A stretch of 64,000 nucleotides of DNA from Apodospora peruviana (taxonomy: Eukaryota; Ascomycota; Sordariomycetes; Sordariales; Lasiosphaeriaceae), in the NCBI GenBank assembly GCA_033439685.1, contig JAUEDM010000001.1, positions 7,812,001 through 7,876,000 on the forward strand, given 5' to 3'. Each line of letters starts with the position of its first letter. Position 1 is the stretch's first letter. The translations under genes were made by a program, and so were the position numbers. Under the pieces are notes generated by a model. The model did not search any database, had not been told where the DNA came from, and saw only the letters and a list, made by a program, of their open reading frames with translations. Of the stretch, positions 58,433 through 64,000 are shown piece after piece.

Positions 58433-58974
58433 TCACCAGGTTCTAGTCTTGATCCTGTCCCGTTTTTCTTGCGCCGTCTCGGGCGTCCCGGTCATGCCTC
58501 CCGTCCGCGCACGTAGGTCCGCAATCTTTATTTCCAGATCGTGCTTCTGCTTGAGGAGCTGGGCGCGCCGTTGTTCGAGGACGGAAACTCTTTCGTCGAC
58601 GGTGGCTGTCTGGAATTTTTCCTTTTCCTGTGGTGTGTGGCACGAGCAAACCGTAAGTCAGATTTTTTTTTGGTCTTTCTCAGGCGCGGCATGCATGCAG
58701 TAAGTAGGGAGAAAAGAAAAAAACATACAGCTTTCCACTCTTGCTGCGTCTTGAGTGTGGCGCCGTAAATGGCGCCGCTAACTGTCACCGCCGCAAACCC
58801 GATAGTCCATATTATCGCCTTGCCTTTGTCAACGGGCGGTTTTTTTCCCGCTGCGTCTGCTGCACCCGCTTGTGCAGCTGCTCCCCGTCTCGTCGATGCA
58901 GAGGTGGCAGCTGTTGGGGCCGTCCTTGCAAGTCTTGCGGCTGCTTGTGTCGCGGCTCGCTGTGGGGCGGGCAT
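58433..58974 (-). CDS. Small predicted mitochondrial single-span membrane protein
   Basis: Two exons (58729-58974 and 58433-58627) encode 146 residues; I do not recognise the family. Residues 1-36 are Ala/Arg/Ser/Thr-rich with no acidic residue, like a mitochondrial presequence. One membrane segment follows at about 53-74 (IIWTIGFAAVTVSGAIYGAT). The second exon gives a charged coiled coil, ERVSVLEQRRAQLLKQKHDL continuing EIKIADLRAR, and a basic end, RDRIKTRTW. The phase-0 splice joins QQEWKA to EKEKFQTATV, keeping the helix continuous. The architecture suggests an inner-membrane protein of a respiratory or assembly complex, but this is inference. The intron contains a poly-T tract. Confidence 0.7.
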
Positions 58975-60311
58975 AGTAGCTGGTGCTGGAATTGGTGGTT
59001 GACCAACCCAACTGCGTGCGTGTGTATATGAAATACCTCCTTTGTGTTGTGGACGAAACTCCCCCTTTTCCGCCCTCTCAGTCCCAGTACTGTCTCCAGA
59101 GAAAATCGCTTTCCGTCGTCGTCGTCCTCCTCCGCCGTCCTCCAAGTTGTGAGGCGCAACGAAGGTTCAAACTATCCGAATCGGAATTCAACGATCTTGC
59201 GCTTGCTATGCTGCTACCGCTGCAACTGCGCGTCGACAATGCCGGAGGGACGGACCGTTTTCTGTTTCGCAGGCTTGGCATGTGGGGGTGGTGGTGGTAG
59301 ACCAGCTCGTTTTGTTCGGTTTCTTCTTCTGGAGATGTCGTCGTCGTCGTTGGTAAGAGAAAAGTTGATGCGTGACGTCGCGTCGTGTATAGCGCTAGCT
59401 CGAACTCGGCTGCAGTGGTACCCACGTGGTGTTGGTGGCTCCTGTCAGCGGGAGCGGCAGCGTTATTAGCGGCAACGCCAACGATCAGAGATGAGACCAG
59501 GGGCACCTCGAGTGTGACAAGTGCCCTTAGTAATCGCCTTGCGGCATCAAGAGAGGATGGGTGCCCCATTTGTTGCGATCTGCAAATCAGGCTCCAAGTA
59601 TAATAAATACCTAGTCATCACATTTGAAAGAGAGGTCGGAACTCAGTTCCTGAGAGGAATATGTATCAACTATAAGAATGAGGCCAGAGGAATCCAGGGG
59701 AAGTGCTCACGCATCGATTTCGAGACGACGCTTTCTGTAAACGGGCTTAGCGCTGTAGGTGAGTGCACTCTCAGCTGTTGGTTCCAGTCGGCAAGGGTGA
59801 GTGTTGAAACATGCTGAGTTCCGGAAAGCGCGGGGTGCAGCGTGTCTCCGTCATAGGAATCCGGGACAAGAAGTAACGGAAACTGCTTTGGGTTTTCCTG
59901 TCGTTTTTATTTGTTTATTTTCCTATTAATTGTTTATTGAAATCTGACGGAATAAAGGAACAATAGATCGGATTGCCCTACGAAGGGAATATTCCAGGTT
60001 ATACAACCAAAAATAAAAGGCCCAGGTCTGTCCGTGGCCAACGAACCCTGTCTTTGTCTCAGGTATGTAACTAGTTCGAAGCTTGGTCGACGCGGGGCCT
60101 GTTGGGCGACCGGAACCAAGATCACGACTTGTCTCACCATCCAGCAACTTGGGACGTTTAATAGTCTTTTTGCTCATACACAGTACGTAAGTACAGTACC
60201 TTGGACTGCAACAGCCGGAAAGAAGCCCCGAGTGTCGATTGTTTGTGCCACCTGCGCAACTCCCTACGACTGCCGGTGAGCTGCCACTTCTAATCCAGCC
60301 ACACATAGACC
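58975..60311. other. Intergenic region with unassigned minus-strand frame
   Basis: This 1.3-kb region lies between the small mitochondrial gene and SHB17. A 163-codon minus-strand frame at 59078-59569 starts MGHPSSLDAARRLLRALV and is low-complexity (His, Thr, Ser, Arg). It has no recognised domain and overlaps the expected promoter of the mitochondrial gene, so it is probably not coding. Nothing is seen from 59820 to 60311 beyond AT-rich sequence. Confidence 0.4.
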
Positions 60312-61345
60312 ATGGCGACACCCCGAGTGTTCATCGTCCGCCACGGCGAAACAGAGTGGTCACTCGACGGCCGCCACACTGGGTCGACAGACATTCCTCT
60401 AACGGCAAACGGTGAAAAACGCGTCAAGGCGACTGGGAGGGCGCTTATCGGCCCCGATCGGTTGATCGTCCCCAAGAAGCTTGTCCATGTGTAAGTGCGC
60501 TTTGGTGGTGCCTGCGGATGTATGACGACTGGCTTTGATGAGTGGTTCCGTCCTTCCTGGCCCGTGAGACGTGAGCTTCGAGCCTTCGAGTGAGCACATA
60601 AAAGAGAGAACTCATTTGACATTTGGCATTCAGCTACGTATCCCCTCGGAAGCGAGCCCAGCGCACCCTGGAGCTCCTTCATCTTGGCTTTGAGGAGCCG
60701 CTGCCTTGGAACCGCCATGGCGAGAGGGACGGCCAAGGTTTGGCGTGCGGCGCAAAGATCGAGGTTACCCAAGACATTCGCGAGTGGGACTACGGCGACT
60801 ACGAGGGCATCACCACAGCACAGATCAAGGCAATGAGGAAGGAGCAGGGGCTTGATCCGAATTGGGATATCTGGAGAGATGGCTGCCTCGGAGGCGAGTA
60901 AGTGATGGTACTGGTGGAAGGAGCAGCTGCTGCCAGTGCTGGTACTTGTCTAACATCCTGTCACTACTTCAAGGAGTCCAGACGATATCACCGAGCGCCT
61001 TGACCGCTTAATCAGGGATATTCGTGAGAAACGGCACAGCCCCGTCATGGGCAAGGACAAAGGAGGGAAGGCTGACCACGGTGACGTACTGGTTGTAGCC
61101 CACGGCCATATCTTGCGAGCCTTTGCCCAACGCTGGGCTGGGAAGTCGCTGCAGGATGGTCCTACCTTCTTGCTCGAGGCGGGAGGTGTCGGCACCCTGA
61201 GGTGAGCCCCTGTCCCTTTTGTTCCGGCGAATCTCTTCAGACCTTCCGCAAGGAATCCTCGCTGAGTTCAAGTGGCAGTTATGAGCACCACAACATTGAG
61301 GAACCGGCAATCCTACTCGGGGGCGCATTTATTGTGGATATTTGA
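60312..61345 (+). CDS. SHB17: Histidine phosphatase, SHB17 (sedoheptulose bisphosphatase) type
   Basis: Shb17 dephosphorylates sedoheptulose-1,7-bisphosphate, feeding ribose synthesis without NADPH production. Four exons (60312-60490, 60634-60897, 60974-61201, 61279-61345) encode 245 residues. The phosphoacceptor motif is VRHGETEWSLDGRHTGSTDI with His11, and the second catalytic His lies in VAHGHILRAFAQRW (His191). Between them are KLVHVYVSPRKRAQRTLELL across the first splice and IREWDYGDYEGITTAQIKAM. The short last exon restores the typical end YEHHNIEEPAILLGGAFIVD. Other branches of the phosphoglycerate mutase superfamily share the RHG motif, so the substrate is by resemblance. Confidence 0.88.
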
Positions 61346-62532
61346 TGGTAAGAAAGTCCCCCAATTCATTTGTGTGCCCAACTGCAGTGTGTGGGGCAGT
61401 GCTTCCGGTACTTCGCCGGAAGACCACGAACAGGGCAGTGAACTCGATCATGCGCTCTATGGGCTCCCCTCGGACTGAATGCACGTGTGGTGGAAATGTT
61501 GGCAAGAAGGTAAACTCCCCACTCTACAACACCAGTTTCAGCTGCGGTGTGTGGAGTGTGGAGTTGAGAATGCAATGAGTGATGGATATTATAGGCGCAA
61601 GGCTGACGGGCTTGGTGGTAACAACAGAAGTTTGGGTTATGATCAAGACTTTGATTTGTTAAACCTTTTGATCCTTGGCCCCGTATTGGGGAGGGGAGCT
61701 GAGTTATGAAGCCACGGCACTTAGAAATGAGTGAAAGGGTGGAGGGTACGTCTGAGCATGATGCTATCGGACTTACTTGCCTATTTGTTCAGTTATTATC
61801 TTGTGTGGGAAATTGCGTTAACGTTATTAGCTTTTAATAACACATATGGTGGAATGCAGTACCTAGTCTACTTGATAATTGACATCCCATTCTCCCTGCT
61901 GGATATAATATCACTTAGATAACCCATTTAAGTAGGCATCTAAACAAAGAGTACCTATGTACCTGTACACACCTAACGTAGGTAGTTCTCCCAGCAATAC
62001 GGACGGAACTTCAGGTTTTTAGAAAAACAAAACCTACCTCAGCAGGTACAAGAATCGAGAAGTGTGCCAGTTCTACGAACTCGTGCTGACCACTTTATGT
62101 TTCCCAAAGCCGATTATTGCCGTTTTTGTTTTCCTTTCTCTATTCGGCTCTTAAAGTGACGTCTAGTAGCAATGGTCGAGTCAGACGAACAAGACAGTGG
62201 GCTCGAGGTGTCCAGAACCCTTCTTCTGGCGATGGTCGCAAACTGTGACTTGGACATGAAGAAGAATGCGAGTATCAACATAATGTGAACATAAGAACAC
62301 CTAAGATGACTAATAACAACAGGTTACTTACTATGTTCCACTTTCTTTTTATTCATATCGTATCTCGGCGGTAGAGATATATGTCCGTACCCAGGACTAG
62401 GTGGAAATGGAATAAGGCAAGTTCAAGGTACATTTCAGTCCGCTTCCTAAATCCTCATGCTCTATGACCTCACACCCAACCCAACATAAATATACAGAGA
62501 CATGATGGTACATATGGTAAACAAGAGTCATA
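61346..62532. other. Intergenic region with possible small gene
   Basis: This 1.2-kb AT-rich convergent region contains one candidate two-exon frame at 62172-62450, described separately. Otherwise I see only chance frames. Confidence 0.4.
62172..62450 (+). CDS. Possible small two-exon gene or relic, 75 codons
   Basis: An ATG in good context (GCAATGG) opens MVESDEQDSGLEVSRTLLLA, continuing MVANCDLDMKKN. A GTATCA donor at 62272 and an AG at 62321-62322, with a GACTAATAAC branch-like site between, define a 51-nt intron. The joined frame (62172-62271 plus 62323-62450) is open to TAA. The first exon has the look of the start of small fungal DNA-binding proteins, but the second half does not continue any family I know. 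It may be a relic or chance. Confidence 0.25.
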
Positions 62533-63835
62533 TCAAGCCTTAGTGCCACGTGCAATGAAGATCCGCCTGCGCATCTCCGGTTGCCCGTTCTCCATGCCTC
62601 GGTTGAACATTACATCTCGCGAGAGCTCGTCCAGGGCAAAGTCCTTGCCTGCGCCAGCATCGGTGAAGATCTTCTGGATATGCTCTCTAGAGAAACCGTG
62701 GTGGGTGACGGTATGGGAAGCGGCGTGCCCTGTCTGTTGTTGATTTCCCCGTCGGTCAGCTCTGTTATTTGGTATTATGTCCTGTGGGGTTTCTTTCATC
62801 TTCATCATCTGCGACAAATGACGATAGACCCACCTCCATCTTCTCGTGGGGCAAAAAGTCCAAGATTACGAGGACACCGCCCGGTCCAAGACGCTCGACC
62901 AGCCTCTTTGCTGCGAGTTCGGGGTCATCAAAGTGGTGAAAACCCAGGCCGACAGCAGCAATATCAAAGTTGAAGAAGTCTGGGGAAGAAAAGGCCGGCG
63001 GGTTGGGATCATCGGAGACACAGAGATTTCCCTGGTAGGCATACATCTCCTCCTTTGTAAGCCCCTGGTTGCTTAAGGTTAGACAGACATTCTGCCATGG
63101 TTGTCTGGGCACAAGGAGGGAAGGCATGTTAGTTTCCATGAAAGATCTTACCTGGTTCTCGGCTCGGGCGTTATAGGCAGCTACCATGTTTTCCGACAGG
63201 TCAATGCCAACACATTGCGTAGTCGACGGTGCGAGAGCCTAAGACATCAAGGCGTCAGTGCTAGGATATTCAAACTCTGGGCCCATACAATTTTGGGGGT
63301 TGGTCGTGGGGTGCAATGCCGCACTCACTCTTGATACTGTTGAGTTTCAGGCTCCTGTTAGCCCACGAAGTAGAAGATAGAGTAGGTAGCCGATTGGAGT
63401 CCATCTTAGAAAAAAAAGGGGGGGGTGAATAAATAGCATATGACGTTTTCACGGCCTCTGGGCGCAGTGATTCTGAGCGCAAAGGGAGAATCAAGGACAA
63501 GACTTCATATGAGCCTTGTATGGAAAGAATGCCAGGGGGGATAGAAAGGCCATAAGAAGTTAAGAAGACGTGAAAAGGTTTCAACATACCGACACCCGTC
63601 CCACAAGCGTAGTCCAGCAGCCTGACTGCCTTGGCTGGACTCTTCTTGTTCTCGCTATCTCCGGAGTCATCGTCGTCATCCACCCAGTCAAGTCCAATAA
63701 AATCCAGTCGTGTGCGGATCTCGTCCACGATATGACCCAAGGTCTTTTCATGCTTGGCATCGTACGCTGCCGCTTCGTTGCTATGTTGTGTAACTTCCTG
63801 TTAACTTTTTCTCATTCAAACAATCTTGAAGGATG

Positions 63836-63874
<39 letters not shown>

Positions 63875-64000
63875 CCCCAAATCCCCAAGTCTGCTTCCTC
63901 AACCTGAAGACTCGGGTAAACGGAGATAAAAATGGATGGGTGTTTAACTTACTTGAAAAATTCCTTGTTTTGGTGTGTGTGAGACTGGTGGTTATGATGA
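62533..64000 (-). CDS. SAM-dependent class I methyltransferase, 5' end beyond right edge
   Basis: Visible exons are 63953-64000 (continuing off the window), 63590-63780, 63329-63336, 63152-63238, 62834-63064 and 62533-62733. The start lies beyond position 64000; the first visible residues are His-rich (HHNHQSHTHQNKEFF). The SAM motif is VRLLDYACGTGVVSRALAPS, where the residues VSR come from an 8-nt exon. Then follow CVGIDLSENMVAAYNARAEN, QGLTKEEMYAYQGNL, FNFDIAAVGLGFHHFDDPEL and VLVILDFLPHEKME. The C-terminus has HTVTHHGFSREHIQKIFTDA. It is a UbiE/type-11-like fold of unknown substrate. Confidence 0.88.
63838..63870. repeat. (CT)n microsatellite
   Basis: An uninterrupted CT dinucleotide run of 33 nt lies inside the first visible intron (63781-63952) of the methyltransferase gene. 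On the transcribed strand it reads as a GA-rich run upstream of the splice acceptor. Confidence 0.95.

Noticed and set aside
59078..59569. 163-codon minus-strand frame, possible secreted or orphan protein
   Set aside because: It is low-complexity, has no signal peptide I trust, and covers the likely promoter of the small mitochondrial gene.
61731..61922. Hydrophobic 63-codon frame
   Set aside because: AT-rich sequence gives hydrophobic codons by chance; no start context or homology.

Overview
The window is nuclear DNA of a filamentous ascomycete, most likely a Sordariomycete; I cannot name the species. Genes lie on both strands every 2-3 kb. Introns are mostly 50-100 nt, with GTAAGT-like donors and CTAAC/CTGAC-like branch sites. 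Nearly every protein is a recognisable fungal housekeeping protein. I rebuilt exons by hand, checking that joined exons keep frame and restore conserved family sequence, so exon ends are predictions without transcript data.

Layout from left to right: SLA2 (endocytosis, cut by the left edge), ATG3 (autophagy E2-like enzyme), CWC24 (spliceosome), an ApsA/Num1-type cortical PH protein, REV3 (DNA polymerase zeta), SLU7 (splicing), the divergent ribosomal pair RPS9/RPL21, a TEX2/Nvj2-like SMP lipid-transfer protein, a PAP2 lipid phosphatase, SEC2 (Rab GEF), a short-chain dehydrogenase-like protein, PMT1 (O-mannosyltransferase), SF3A1/PRP21 (U2 snRNP), SNX3 (retromer cargo sorting), a RIM2-type mitochondrial carrier, an RRM protein of unknown role, ARPC4 (Arp2/3 complex), UBP6 (proteasome deubiquitinase), a small predicted mitochondrial membrane protein, an SHB17-type sugar bisphosphatase and a SAM methyltransferase cut by the right edge. 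There is no operon, prophage, CRISPR array, rRNA, convincing tRNA or biosynthetic cluster. The set covers trafficking and actin (SLA2, SEC2, SNX3, ARPC4), splicing (CWC24, SLU7, SF3A1) and basic metabolism.

SLA2 next to ATG3 and CWC24, followed by REV3, SLU7, RPS9, RPL21 and TEX2, is the kind of neighbourhood known beside the mating-type (MAT) locus in Pezizomycotina. No MAT gene is in the window. If MAT is linked, it would be beyond the left edge.

The most unusual material is non-coding or structural. There is a 200-bp MITE with about 39-bp inverted ends and TA flanks (24001-24200). A second, about 300-bp inverted-repeat element occurs twice in opposite orientation (19227-19532 and about 30864-31148), with transition-rich divergence that suggests RIP. 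ARPC4 has eight coding exons, including ones of 3, 15 and 9 nt. The methyltransferase has an 8-nt exon. A 130-codon open frame directly follows the SNX3 stop codon. I found no clearly undescribed multi-gene system.
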